Shown here one piece after another: positions 53,516 through 61,510 of a DNA stretch of 64,000 nucleotides. The translations under genes were made by a program, and so were the position numbers. The notes beneath the pieces were generated by a model. The model saw only the letters and a program-made list of their open reading frames with translations, searched no databases and was not told the origin of the DNA. The DNA comes from Leeuwenhoekiella aequorea (GTDB taxonomy: Bacteria; Bacteroidota; Bacteroidia; Flavobacteriales; Flavobacteriaceae): contig NZ_QOVM01000004.1 in the NCBI RefSeq assembly GCF_004104375.1, forward strand, positions 1-64,000. Reading direction: 5' to 3'. Position 1 is the first letter of the stretch, and each line of letters starts with the position of its first letter.

Positions 53516-53658
53516 ATTTGAATTATTTTATAACAATTGCCTAATAATTTGGCAAAAAAATCCTTGCTAAATTTTTATACTCAAAAATTTAGTGTTTATA
53601 ATTTGTAAAATAAATGCTTGAAGTCGCAGTATTTAAACTACTAAAACTTGAAAGCTTC
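53516..53658. promoter_or_regulatory. Upstream region of the uronate transporter operon
   Basis: 143 bp between the GntR stop and the transporter start. It has an inverted repeat TTGCC (53537-53541) and GGCAA (53551-53555). No copy of the TTGGTnnnnCCAA-type site is present, unlike the other alginate promoters. Confidence 0.4.
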
Positions 53659-54372
53659 TTATAAATCTACGTTATAGCAATACTTATAAAGACTTTTAAA
53701 ATGAACCTTCATAAGCTCTTTACTTTTCTGAACATCTTTGTTCTTAATAGCCTCGAAAATAGACTTATGCTCTTCAATACCTTTAAATGTTTGATCATCA
53801 CCACAAACATGATATTTTTCAAAATTTGTAATGATTTCAGGAGTAATAATTAGCATAAGCGTATTTAAACTTGGATTTCCACTTGCTTTCGCAATTGCGA
53901 GATGAAAAAGTAAATCTTCCTGAACTGCATCCTCACCTAACAAGGCCTTTTCAGTGTAGGCGTCAAGCGCCTGCTTCATATGCTTTAATTGCTCTTCGGT
54001 ACGTCGTTGAGCAGCTAGTCTAACCGTTTTTAATTCTAAAAGTATTCTGGTTTCGACTAATGATTTAAAATCAGGTTCCTCGAGATTTAAAATCTCGTTA
54101 ATCATTCCATTTAACGCAGTAACTCCCAGTTTTGCTACAAATGTTCCACTTTGCGGAATAGATTCTAAAATTCCATAAAACTCTAATGACTGTATCGCCT
54201 CTCTAATCGCGCTTCTACTAACTTCAAACTTTTCAGATAACATGCGCTCCGATGGAAGTTTATCACCAGGCTCTAGATTTTTATAATTGATATGATCTCT
54301 TATCTTAGAAATGATATCATTCTGTAACCCTCTATTATCTGTTTTATTTAAAGCTTCTATCTTCATAAACAT
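53659..54372 (-). CDS. GntR-family (FadR-type) regulator of alginate genes
   Basis: 237 residues: winged helix (about 15-80, LEPGDKLPSERMLSEKFEVSRSAIREAIQSLEFYGILES) and an FCD ligand domain (about 95-230). Start either ATG 54372 or ATG 54366. The metal-ligand residues of FCD domains are plausible (D-x-x-F-H-x-x-I type: EDLLFHLAIAKASGN). Its own promoter carries the same tandem sites as the susC promoter, so it probably represses both and releases when a uronate intermediate binds. Confidence 0.9.
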   Translation of the reverse strand: MFMKIEALNKTDNRGLQNDIISKIRDHINYKNLEPGDKLPSERMLSEKFEVSRSAIREAIQSLEFYGILESIPQSGTFVAKLGVTALNGMINEILNLEEPDFKSLVETRILLELKTVRLAAQRRTEEQLKHMKQALDAYTEKALLGEDAVQEDLLFHLAIAKASGNPSLNTLMLIITPEIITNFEKYHVCGDDQTFKGIEEHKSIFEAIKNKDVQKSKELMKVHFKSLYKYCYNVDL

Positions 54373-54391
54373 TAAAAAGTTTAAGGTTAAA

Positions 54392-54416
54392 CTGGTTTAC
54401 CAGATTGGTTTATCAA
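54392..54416. promoter_or_regulatory. GntR operator pair at its own promoter
   Basis: Two palindromic sites, CTGGTTTACCAG (54392-54403) and TTGGTTTATCAA (54405-54416), centres 13 bp apart. The second overlaps a perfect minus-strand -7 element TAAATTTG (54414-54421). Nearly the same 25 bp occur at the susC promoter. Confidence 0.75.
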
Positions 54417-54421
54417 ATTTA
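54414..54421 (-). promoter_or_regulatory. -7 element of the GntR promoter
   Basis: TAAATTTG on the minus strand fits the Bacteroidota TAnnTTTG consensus, about 42 bp before the GntR start. No clear -33 element was seen. It shares three bases with the operator. Confidence 0.6.
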
Positions 54422-54462
54422 AGTATTATAAAACGATTTATAAAGTAAAAGTTAATCCATTA

Positions 54463-54497
54463 ACCTAGCCTTGACTTTACGTGTGTTAAGGCTAGGT
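54463..54497 (-). terminator. Possible terminator after the PL7 gene
   Basis: A perfect 10 bp inverted repeat (ACCTAGCCTT and AAGGCTAGGT) with a 15 nt loop, 57 bp after the PL7 stop. A T-tract on the minus strand is imperfect (TTAATGGATTAACTTTTAC), so it is rated moderate. Confidence 0.5.
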
Positions 54498-54553
54498 ACC
54501 GGACTCCAAAAACTAATAAACAAACTTTAAACAAATACTTAAAATTTTAATTC

Positions 54554-55459
54554 TTAGTGACTAACTTCTAACTTATAGAATTTTACACTAGCATGTGATC
54601 CCGCATCTCTGGATTGAAAATAATTCCCAGCTTTGAAGTAGTTTTCAAATACTCCCCACTTCTTCATATGGATGTCATCATAAACGGCAAATTCTGTATT
54701 ATTAAGACTTACAATCATTTTTCCGTCAGATACGTCTACTTCGATATTGAATTTTTTAAAACCTACTTCTTGATCAAAGGTGTGCCCTTCATCGTCATCC
54801 CAAGCATCTTCATGAAGAATATCCTCAGCAGAAGCATTTAAATCTTTTAAGACTTTTGTTTTGACCCGAATTTTTCCATTCTGCCAATAAATCTTAAGAA
54901 TTGGAGGGGCATTGTTATCAGATTGACCAATACGTTCTTTCTGCTCATTTGTAAGACGCCCGTGGATTTGTAAAATAATTACACGGTGGTATTTGCCCTC
55001 ACTATCTTTAGTAACTTCCTCCATGGCAATGCGGGCTTTTAACTTCCCTCCTTGCGCAAATGTCCAATTAACATTATCATCACCTGGAACCATTTGCTCC
55101 CTCAATTCTGATCTGCTGTATTTAGTATTTGCAGTTGTCGCGTTTGAAGGATAGGCGTGAAAAACCAGTGCTCCTGCTGTAGAATCATTGTACATAAATG
55201 GTTTCAAGACAGGATTTGTCGCATAGTTCAATATTTCTGGCGGCTCTACACTAATGGCGCCTCCCTTTCCTGATCCTTCAGGAATTGTAACCTTCCAATG
55301 CGAGAGATCAATATCGGGTAGTTTTATACGATCTTCATCTATTTGATTTTGATCTAAAATTACTTCCTCTTCTACAACCATAGGGCCATGCTCTTGTGAA
55401 CAGGCAGTGGCACCTACTAGCTGTATTGCAAAAATAAGTATGTATTTATATAAGTACAT
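54554..55459 (-). CDS. PL7 alginate lyase, lipoprotein
   Basis: 301 residues, lipobox GATAC (Cys20), then an acidic linker and a beta jelly roll. All three PL7 signatures are seen: RSELRE (116-121), QIHG (164-167) and YFKAGNY (274-280), which contribute Arg, Gln, His and Tyr of the active site. QIH (not QVH) is often linked to activity on polyG or mixed blocks. Surface endolytic attack on alginate. Last gene of susC-susD-PKD-PL7. Confidence 0.93.
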   Translation of the reverse strand: MYLYKYILIFAIQLVGATACSQEHGPMVVEEEVILDQNQIDEDRIKLPDIDLSHWKVTIPEGSGKGGAISVEPPEILNYATNPVLKPFMYNDSTAGALVFHAYPSNATTANTKYSRSELREQMVPGDDNVNWTFAQGGKLKARIAMEEVTKDSEGKYHRVIILQIHGRLTNEQKERIGQSDNNAPPILKIYWQNGKIRVKTKVLKDLNASAEDILHEDAWDDDEGHTFDQEVGFKKFNIEVDVSDGKMIVSLNNTEFAVYDDIHMKKWGVFENYFKAGNYFQSRDAGSHASVKFYKLEVSH

Positions 55460-55475
55460 AGTAACGAATAGTGAT

Positions 55476-56348
55476 TTATTCCGCAGGAATTATAGAAACA
55501 TCATCCAGATAAGATTCACTTGCATTTGATCCTGAATCAAATAATATAGAGATCTCTCCACTTGCTCCAGTTCCAAATTCTACAACTAATCTGTTGAAAT
55601 TTCCTTTACCTCCATTTACATCTCCTACAGTCTGCCCCAATAAAGAAGCTGAAGAAAATTCACTATAGTTAGATAATTGACCGTCAATGACAGTTCCTCT
55701 TACTGTATCTCCGTCTGATTGTATAGCATAATATGCCGTCAAAATATACTTTGTATTTGGAGAAACCGTTACCGCTTGATAAGTAACTCTAGGACTGTTT
55801 GAACTAGCTGCAGTGTATTTTGCACCACGAGTACCATTGCGACCATCTGATGTTGTCTGATGAATGCTTCCACCACTTATTCTCCAGCAATCTCTACTAT
55901 CACCACTACCACACACATCTGGTCCATCTTGAAAATCTGCTGCCCCTATAACTGGTGTAATTGCTGTAGGCGCCTCTGGCTCTACTATTGTTATATCTGA
56001 AGTAAAAGTGTCTGATTTACCTAAAGCATCTGATGCTGTCAAAGTAATCGTATAAGTACCTTCATCTGGATATGTATTTACCGCATCTACTGTTGTTGCT
56101 GTGTTACCATCTCCAAAATCCCAGACATAAGTTGTTGCACTTCCTGAGAAATTTGCAAAATTATAGGTTAGAAAATCAGCATCACTTTGCGAAGCAGTAA
56201 AACTTGCTTCGGGTGGCGTAAGATCTTCTATAGAACCCTCTTCTGGCAAATCGTACTCAAAATCACAAGCTGTTAAACCGAATAGCATGCAACCTGCAAC
56301 TAGAAACTTTGAAAAGTTTATACCGGCTATTTGTTTTATAGTGTTCAT
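55476..56348 (-). CDS. PKD-domain surface lipoprotein (glycan-binding candidate)
   Basis: 290 residues, lipobox GLTAC (Cys28). A PKD domain at about 45-125 with the YVWDFGDGNTATT core, then a C-terminal beta-sandwich of about 150 residues (GADFQDGPDVCGSGDSRDCW onward, ending SYLDDVSIIPAE) of the CBM-like kind. Located after susD in the alginate operon, the slot of surface glycan-binding proteins. No catalytic motifs. Confidence 0.7.
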   Translation of the reverse strand: MNTIKQIAGINFSKFLVAGCMLFGLTACDFEYDLPEEGSIEDLTPPEASFTASQSDADFLTYNFANFSGSATTYVWDFGDGNTATTVDAVNTYPDEGTYTITLTASDALGKSDTFTSDITIVEPEAPTAITPVIGAADFQDGPDVCGSGDSRDCWRISGGSIHQTTSDGRNGTRGAKYTAASSNSPRVTYQAVTVSPNTKYILTAYYAIQSDGDTVRGTVIDGQLSNYSEFSSASLLGQTVGDVNGGKGNFNRLVVEFGTGASGEISILFDSGSNASESYLDDVSIIPAE

Positions 56349-56366
56349 CTTATAAATTTTTAAATT

Positions 56367-57788
56367 TTAGTAACCTGGATTTTGAGACATCAAACCGTTA
56401 CTTAGGTTAATTTCTCTTTGTGGAATAGGCAGTAATAAATCTGTAGCATTAAAACTATATCCGTTTGCATCTGAAAATGCTGAAAGAACTTGTTGAGCAG
56501 CTCCAAAACGCACTAGGTCAAAAAAGCGGTGATTTTCAAAAGCTAATTCTACACGGCGCTCTGCAAGTAAATCTTCTTTCGTTATTGAAGTAACGGGAGT
56601 CGTTAGACCTGCACGATTTCTAACACGCTGAAAAGAATTTATTGCGGCAGTTGCAGAAGTTTGTTGACCACCTGCAAGAATCGCTTCTACATGCATAAGT
56701 AGCACATCTGCAAAGCGTAAAATAATCCAGTCGTTACCCGCTAATTCTGGATTACTTGCAGTAGGAGCAATTCCTAAATTTGCATCTCCGTTCGGGATGT
56801 ACTTGGCAACTTGATATTGTGTAGGCTGCGCTGCATCTTGTCTGTATAAATATGGTGTTCTACTACCGCCAAGATTGTCTAATGCTTCACGAGCATCTGC
56901 CGTTACATAATTTACACCACTCGTACGACCTACAGAGTTTAACCATTCTGCAGAAATATTTTGACTATCTGAAGTAAGATCTGAAGTATATCCTATTGCA
57001 AATATTACTTCATTATTATTTTCAGTATAGAAAACATCTTTAAAATTGGGCTCAAGTGAAAACCCGCTTCCTATTACACTTTCTAATAGCGTTTGTGCTT
57101 CAGCATAATTTGTTCCTTGTGTTAAATACACTTTAGCAAGTAAAGTTTGTGCAGCTGCTTTTGACGCTCTGTTTTTGTATGTATTATCAAGACCTGAAAC
57201 AGCAGTTTGCAAATCAGAAACAATAAGATTATAGACTTCGCTAGTTTCTACTCGAGTATATGAAATTTCACGTTCTAATGGACCAATTAAACGATCTATA
57301 AGTGGAATATCACCGTATAAACGAACTAAGTTAAAATATGCATATGCTCTTACAAATTTTGCTTCAGCTTCAAATGAAGCAGCCTTTTCTGGTGAAGCGG
57401 CATCCAGACTTGACAGTACTAGATTTGCTCGGTAAATAATCTCATAGAAACTTATATAATAATTACTTACAATACCGTTACTCGCTGTAACTGTATAGCT
57501 TTCAAATTGGGCAGCTTCCCCTTCGCTCGATTTCGTACGTGTATTATCACTACGCATTTCAGTAAGATAATATTCTCTCTGAATACTAAAATTGTCTGTT
57601 AGGTTGTTAGAATTAATTCCTTGAATTGCATCATACATACCTATCACTCCAGACTCAATCTCTTCATCATTAGAAAAGTAACTTTCTGAAGATACTGCAG
57701 ATTCAGGAAGTGGCTCCAGAAAATCATCCCCACAAGACATTAAGAGTCCGGTGAAAATTAGCAGAATAAATGGATATATTTTTTTCAT
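56367..57788 (-). CDS. SusD-like alginate-binding lipoprotein
   Basis: 473 residues from ATG 57788. The frame is open further upstream into the susC end, but only this start gives the lipoprotein signal (MKKIYPFILLIFTGLLMSCG, Cys19). SusD hallmarks: EAKFVRAYAYFNLVRLYGD, WIILRFADVLLMHVEAIL, AERRVELAFENHRFFDLVRFG and the end LLPIPQREINLSNGLMSQNPGY. 28 bp after susC. Confidence 0.92.
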   Translation of the reverse strand: MKKIYPFILLIFTGLLMSCGDDFLEPLPESAVSSESYFSNDEEIESGVIGMYDAIQGINSNNLTDNFSIQREYYLTEMRSDNTRTKSSEGEAAQFESYTVTASNGIVSNYYISFYEIIYRANLVLSSLDAASPEKAASFEAEAKFVRAYAYFNLVRLYGDIPLIDRLIGPLEREISYTRVETSEVYNLIVSDLQTAVSGLDNTYKNRASKAAAQTLLAKVYLTQGTNYAEAQTLLESVIGSGFSLEPNFKDVFYTENNNEVIFAIGYTSDLTSDSQNISAEWLNSVGRTSGVNYVTADAREALDNLGGSRTPYLYRQDAAQPTQYQVAKYIPNGDANLGIAPTASNPELAGNDWIILRFADVLLMHVEAILAGGQQTSATAAINSFQRVRNRAGLTTPVTSITKEDLLAERRVELAFENHRFFDLVRFGAAQQVLSAFSDANGYSFNATDLLLPIPQREINLSNGLMSQNPGY

Positions 57789-57816
57789 AATCGTGTTCTT
57801 TTTGCTTTTTATATTC

Positions 57817-60800
57817 TTAAAAATCAGCATTAATACCAAAAGATATTGTTCTGAATATAGGAGAACCACCACGCTGATACCCGTAAGTTGTAGGTGATGT
57901 ATCATCTATAGACTCTGGGTTAAAACCTGTATAATCATCTGCAGTTAGATACATTAGGTTTTGACCGGCAGCATAAACTCTCATTCCAGTTAATCCTATT
58001 TTCGAAGTAAGAGTTTTTGGAAAATTGTAACCAATATTTACATTTCTTAATGCTACGTAAGATGCATCTTGCACTATAGAGTTTGTAAATATTTTTTCCT
58101 TAATAAATCCTTGATTAGGAGTTGTCTGAACATTGAAATCCTGACCGCTATTAAAGTGATTAAATATATACTGGTCACCCATATTACGTACTTCGGCTCC
58201 ATGACTTCCTTGAAAAAGGAAACTAACATCTACATTACCTATTTTAAAATCATTAGATATACTCCATACTAAATCTGGATATGGACTTCCTAATATTGTT
58301 TTATCATCATCATCGATAAGACCATCTCCGTTTAAATCTTTTACGTATACATCTTGTGCTTCACCTCCTATTGGAAAATAAGGCTGTTGTAAATTTTCTA
58401 ACGCAATTTCCTCATCTACAACCCAACCGTAGAAAGAAGATATTGGCTGGCCTTGAAGGTTAATCCATTCTGCAGCACGCTTATCATCTGTAATTTGAAT
58501 TTGACCATTAGAATCTGCAAAATCGGTTAATTCATTATCATTCATAGATGCAAGAATCGTAGTACTCCATTGAAAGTTAGGAGTTGAAATATTACGAGTA
58601 CGTAATTCAAATTCAACACCACTATTTACAACTTCACCAATATTTACAAGTGCATTTCTAAAACCAGTAGTAGAACTTACCGGGTTAAAAAGTAATAATT
58701 GATCACTGGTACGTTTATAGTAATCTACAGATCCTGTAATTCTGTTGTTTAAGATTCCAAAATCAAGACCTGGATTATATTCTCTAGAACGTTCCCACTG
58801 TAAATCTGGGTTTGCAATATTTAAAGCAATATAAGCTGATTGTAAACTGCCGTCTATAGTTGCAGAAGAAGGTCCTAATAAAGGTAATGAAGGATACAGG
58901 TCAATAATATCGCTACCCGTATCTAAATCTTTATTACCTGTAAATCCATAACTAAATCTAAATTTAAGAGAGCTTAATGTATTGCTTTCTTTTAAGAAAT
59001 CTTCTTGAGCAATATCCCAACCTACTGAAACCGCAGGGAAATCACCATACTTGTTATCTGATCCAAAAACTGAACTACCATCTCTTCTATAACTTACAGA
59101 AGCTAAATACTTGTCTGCATATGCGTAGTTTACCCGTGCAAAATAAGATTGAAAACGCTCTGCAAATTTATAAGAGTCAATATTTGTTAATACAGTTGCA
59201 GCTGTAAGCGTACGTATTAAATCTGAAGTATAACCCGTTCCTAATGAACTCTCACCAGAATAATCCCACTTTTCAAAAGAGATACCTGCAAGCGCATCAA
59301 ATTCATGTTCACCGAAATTTTTGTTATAAGTTAAAAATGTTTCAGAAGCAATGTGAATTTGAGTCTCATTAGATACTTCATAACTAGCGTCTGCAGCACC
59401 GTTTCTACTTGATAAGACACCTTGCCATCTGTCACGCTTTGTACTTTGGTAATCCCCAGAAAGAGTACTTCTTAATTTTAAATTATCATATAATTCATAT
59501 TCTCCGTAAAAGTTTCCGTTAAGCTTAAATTTGTAATCATTACGATCGCGCTCGATTACTTTAGCAGCAGGATTGGTATTTGAAGTATCACTAATATCAA
59601 TTAATGTTCCGTCGCCAAATAAGTCATAATTATCAAAGTGTCTTTGCACAGCATAATCCCCTATCTGAACATCAGGATAAACTGAACGATCTACATATTG
59701 AATTGTATTTGCATCATGGTAAACTGGTAACCATGGTGGTTGACGTAAGATATCGTGCGTAGAACCATCAAATCTTCTTGTGTTTGTATATGATGGCGCA
59801 AGGTTACCACCTATCTTAAATTTATCACTTACATCAGAATCAAGTTTTAAACGCAAGTTATAACGCTTATAATCATCTGTTAATAAAACACCTTCATCGT
59901 GTAAGTAACCTAAAGAGATGCTATACTTTGTATTCTCATTTCCTCCTCGCGCACTAAGTGAATGATTTTCAATCATTCCTCCATCAAATATAATATCCTG
60001 CCAATCCTGATCAATTCCTATTTGCTGAATATATTGAGTTCTGGGTGAAAGCGATCCGGTAGCGGCGAGTTCTGCAGCGGCAGTTTTAGCTACAGAAAAA
60101 TAGTAAGAATCGCTCTGGCGCGCTTCTTTAAAGCCAGTGTAGCCTTGATAGCTAAATACAGTTTTACCTTCTTTACCTTGTTTAGTAGTAATAAGAATTA
60201 CACCATTACCTCCACGAGAACCATATATCGCAGCAGATGCAGCATCTTTAAGAACATCAAATGATGCAACCTCACTCATATCTAAACTCCCTAAGAAATC
60301 GTTATCGACAACAAGACCATCTAAAACTATCAAAGGATCTGAGCTTCCGGTAAGAGACCCTGTACCTCTAATTCTGATAGTTGGAGCAGAACCTGCTTCC
60401 CCTTGTGTCGCCTGTACATTTACCCCAGAAATTTGACCCACAAGTGCATCATCTACACGAGATACAGGTAATTGATCCAAGTCTTCGTTAACCACACTAG
60501 AAACAGCACCTGTTAAGTGACTCTTTTTACGAGTACCGTAACCTACTACTACAACCTCATCAAGATTTTGAGCATCGTCTGCCAATGCTACATTAATTTC
60601 TTTTCTTCCATCTACCGATAACGTTTGCGTAGCGAAACCAACATAAGAAAATACAAGTTGTGAATCATCAGATACAGAGATCTCATAATTACCATCAAAA
60701 TCTGTAACAACCCCCGAGGTTGTTCCAAATACTAATACGTTTACTCCCGGAACAGGACTGTTGTCCGAGGCGGCAGTTACTGTACCACGTACCATATATT

Positions 60801-60870
60801 TTTCTTGGGCAATTAATGCAAATTGACAGAGAAACATAATAAACGCAGTAGTTATAGTTTTAACATTCAT
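57817..60870 (-). CDS. SusC-like TonB-dependent alginate oligosaccharide transporter
   Basis: 1017 residues: signal peptide (about 1-21), regulatory-like domain (VRGTVTAASDNSPVPGVNVLV), LDEVVVVGYGTRKK, plug with TIRIRGTGSLTGSSDPLIVLDG and LKDAASAAIYGSRGGNG, and a barrel ending FGINADF. First gene of the alginate uptake operon; promoter has triple GntR-type sites. Confidence 0.94.
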   Translation of the reverse strand: MNVKTITTAFIMFLCQFALIAQEKYMVRGTVTAASDNSPVPGVNVLVFGTTSGVVTDFDGNYEISVSDDSQLVFSYVGFATQTLSVDGRKEINVALADDAQNLDEVVVVGYGTRKKSHLTGAVSSVVNEDLDQLPVSRVDDALVGQISGVNVQATQGEAGSAPTIRIRGTGSLTGSSDPLIVLDGLVVDNDFLGSLDMSEVASFDVLKDAASAAIYGSRGGNGVILITTKQGKEGKTVFSYQGYTGFKEARQSDSYYFSVAKTAAAELAATGSLSPRTQYIQQIGIDQDWQDIIFDGGMIENHSLSARGGNENTKYSISLGYLHDEGVLLTDDYKRYNLRLKLDSDVSDKFKIGGNLAPSYTNTRRFDGSTHDILRQPPWLPVYHDANTIQYVDRSVYPDVQIGDYAVQRHFDNYDLFGDGTLIDISDTSNTNPAAKVIERDRNDYKFKLNGNFYGEYELYDNLKLRSTLSGDYQSTKRDRWQGVLSSRNGAADASYEVSNETQIHIASETFLTYNKNFGEHEFDALAGISFEKWDYSGESSLGTGYTSDLIRTLTAATVLTNIDSYKFAERFQSYFARVNYAYADKYLASVSYRRDGSSVFGSDNKYGDFPAVSVGWDIAQEDFLKESNTLSSLKFRFSYGFTGNKDLDTGSDIIDLYPSLPLLGPSSATIDGSLQSAYIALNIANPDLQWERSREYNPGLDFGILNNRITGSVDYYKRTSDQLLLFNPVSSTTGFRNALVNIGEVVNSGVEFELRTRNISTPNFQWSTTILASMNDNELTDFADSNGQIQITDDKRAAEWINLQGQPISSFYGWVVDEEIALENLQQPYFPIGGEAQDVYVKDLNGDGLIDDDDKTILGSPYPDLVWSISNDFKIGNVDVSFLFQGSHGAEVRNMGDQYIFNHFNSGQDFNVQTTPNQGFIKEKIFTNSIVQDASYVALRNVNIGYNFPKTLTSKIGLTGMRVYAAGQNLMYLTADDYTGFNPESIDDTSPTTYGYQRGGSPIFRTISFGINADF

Positions 60871-60934
60871 AAGAAAAGGTTTATTCTTTAAATTATTACT
60901 ACTTTATAAATAAGCTGATATCCACTTATTTACA

Positions 60935-60972
60935 TTGGTATTCCAAAGTGGTTTACCAAATTGGTTTCCCAA
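60935..60972. promoter_or_regulatory. Triple GntR-type operator at the susC promoter
   Basis: Three palindrome-like sites, TTGGTATTCCAA (60935-60946), TGGTTTACCA (60949-60958) and TTGGTTTCCCAA (60961-60972), with centres at exact 13 bp spacing. The last overlaps the minus-strand -7 element TATATTTG (60970-60977), so the three cover the -7 and start region, the layout for repression. Two of them match the pair at the GntR promoter. Confidence 0.8.
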
Positions 60973-60977
60973 ATATA
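60970..60977 (-). promoter_or_regulatory. -7 element of the alginate susC promoter
   Basis: TATATTTG on the minus strand, a perfect TAnnTTTG, 100 bp before the susC start. The same overlap with an operator occurs at the GntR gene. The -33 element is not clear. Confidence 0.6.
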
Positions 60978-61108
60978 TATATATAATTAAACCATAAAAA
61001 AAACGCACTAATGTTAAAATTTTTAGTTTTTAATAAAAAAGGCCATTTAAATTCGCATTAAGGAGATTTTGAATAGAGATTATTTAGAAAATCATAGTCT
61101 AAAAAAAA

Positions 61109-61132
61109 ACACCTTAGCAATTGCTAAGGTGT
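61109..61132. terminator. Bidirectional terminator between kdgF and susC
   Basis: A perfect 24 bp palindrome with ACACCTTAGCAA as one arm, flanked by nine A on the left and a run of five T on the right. It therefore works as an intrinsic terminator on both strands; on the minus strand it ends the PL17-kdgF transcript, 24 bp after the kdgF stop, and keeps the susC operon separate. Confidence 0.85.
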
Positions 61133-61155
61133 TTTTAAATAACCAAACAAACTAT

Positions 61156-61500
61156 CTACATAAAATCTTCTCGAATAGGACTAAATACATCGATTAGCAT
61201 TCCATCCTCTTTACACAACGCTCCGTGCATTATGTGTGGTGGTATGTAAAAAGAGTCGCCACCTTTGAGTAGTTTTGTTTCTTCTCCTATTGTAACTTCA
61301 AACTGACCTTTTACAACATAAGTTACTTGAGCGTGATGATGCTCATGCATAGGCCCAATGCTACCTTCCTTAAAGTCTACTTGCACCATCATAATGGTAT
61401 CATCATATCCTTTAATTTTTCTTTTCACTCCTTCTCCTACAGTTTCCCAGGCAATTTCATCTCCTATTAAAAACTCTTTACTTGCTCCAAATTTTTTCAT
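61156..61500 (-). CDS. kdgF: KdgF-like cupin, uronate linearisation
   Basis: 114 residues from ATG 61500. The frame extends 20 codons upstream into the PL17 end, but this start gives the KdgF length and opening (MKKFGASKEFLIGDEIAWE) with AAAGAGAA before it. Single cupin with metal ligands in MHEHHHAQ (His52, His54, Gln58) and His92 in PPHIMHG. KdgF converts 4,5-unsaturated monouronate to DEH, the step between PL17 and the SDR reductase. 10 bp after PL17. Confidence 0.9.
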   Translation of the reverse strand: MKKFGASKEFLIGDEIAWETVGEGVKRKIKGYDDTIMMVQVDFKEGSIGPMHEHHHAQVTYVVKGQFEVTIGEETKLLKGGDSFYIPPHIMHGALCKEDGMLIDVFSPIREDFM

Positions 61501-61510
61501 GCTATTCTCT

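Noticed and set aside
57789-57905. Longer SusD start overlapping the susC end
   Set aside because: The longer form would bury the lipoprotein signal 39 residues inside; ATG 57788 gives a standard SusD signal.
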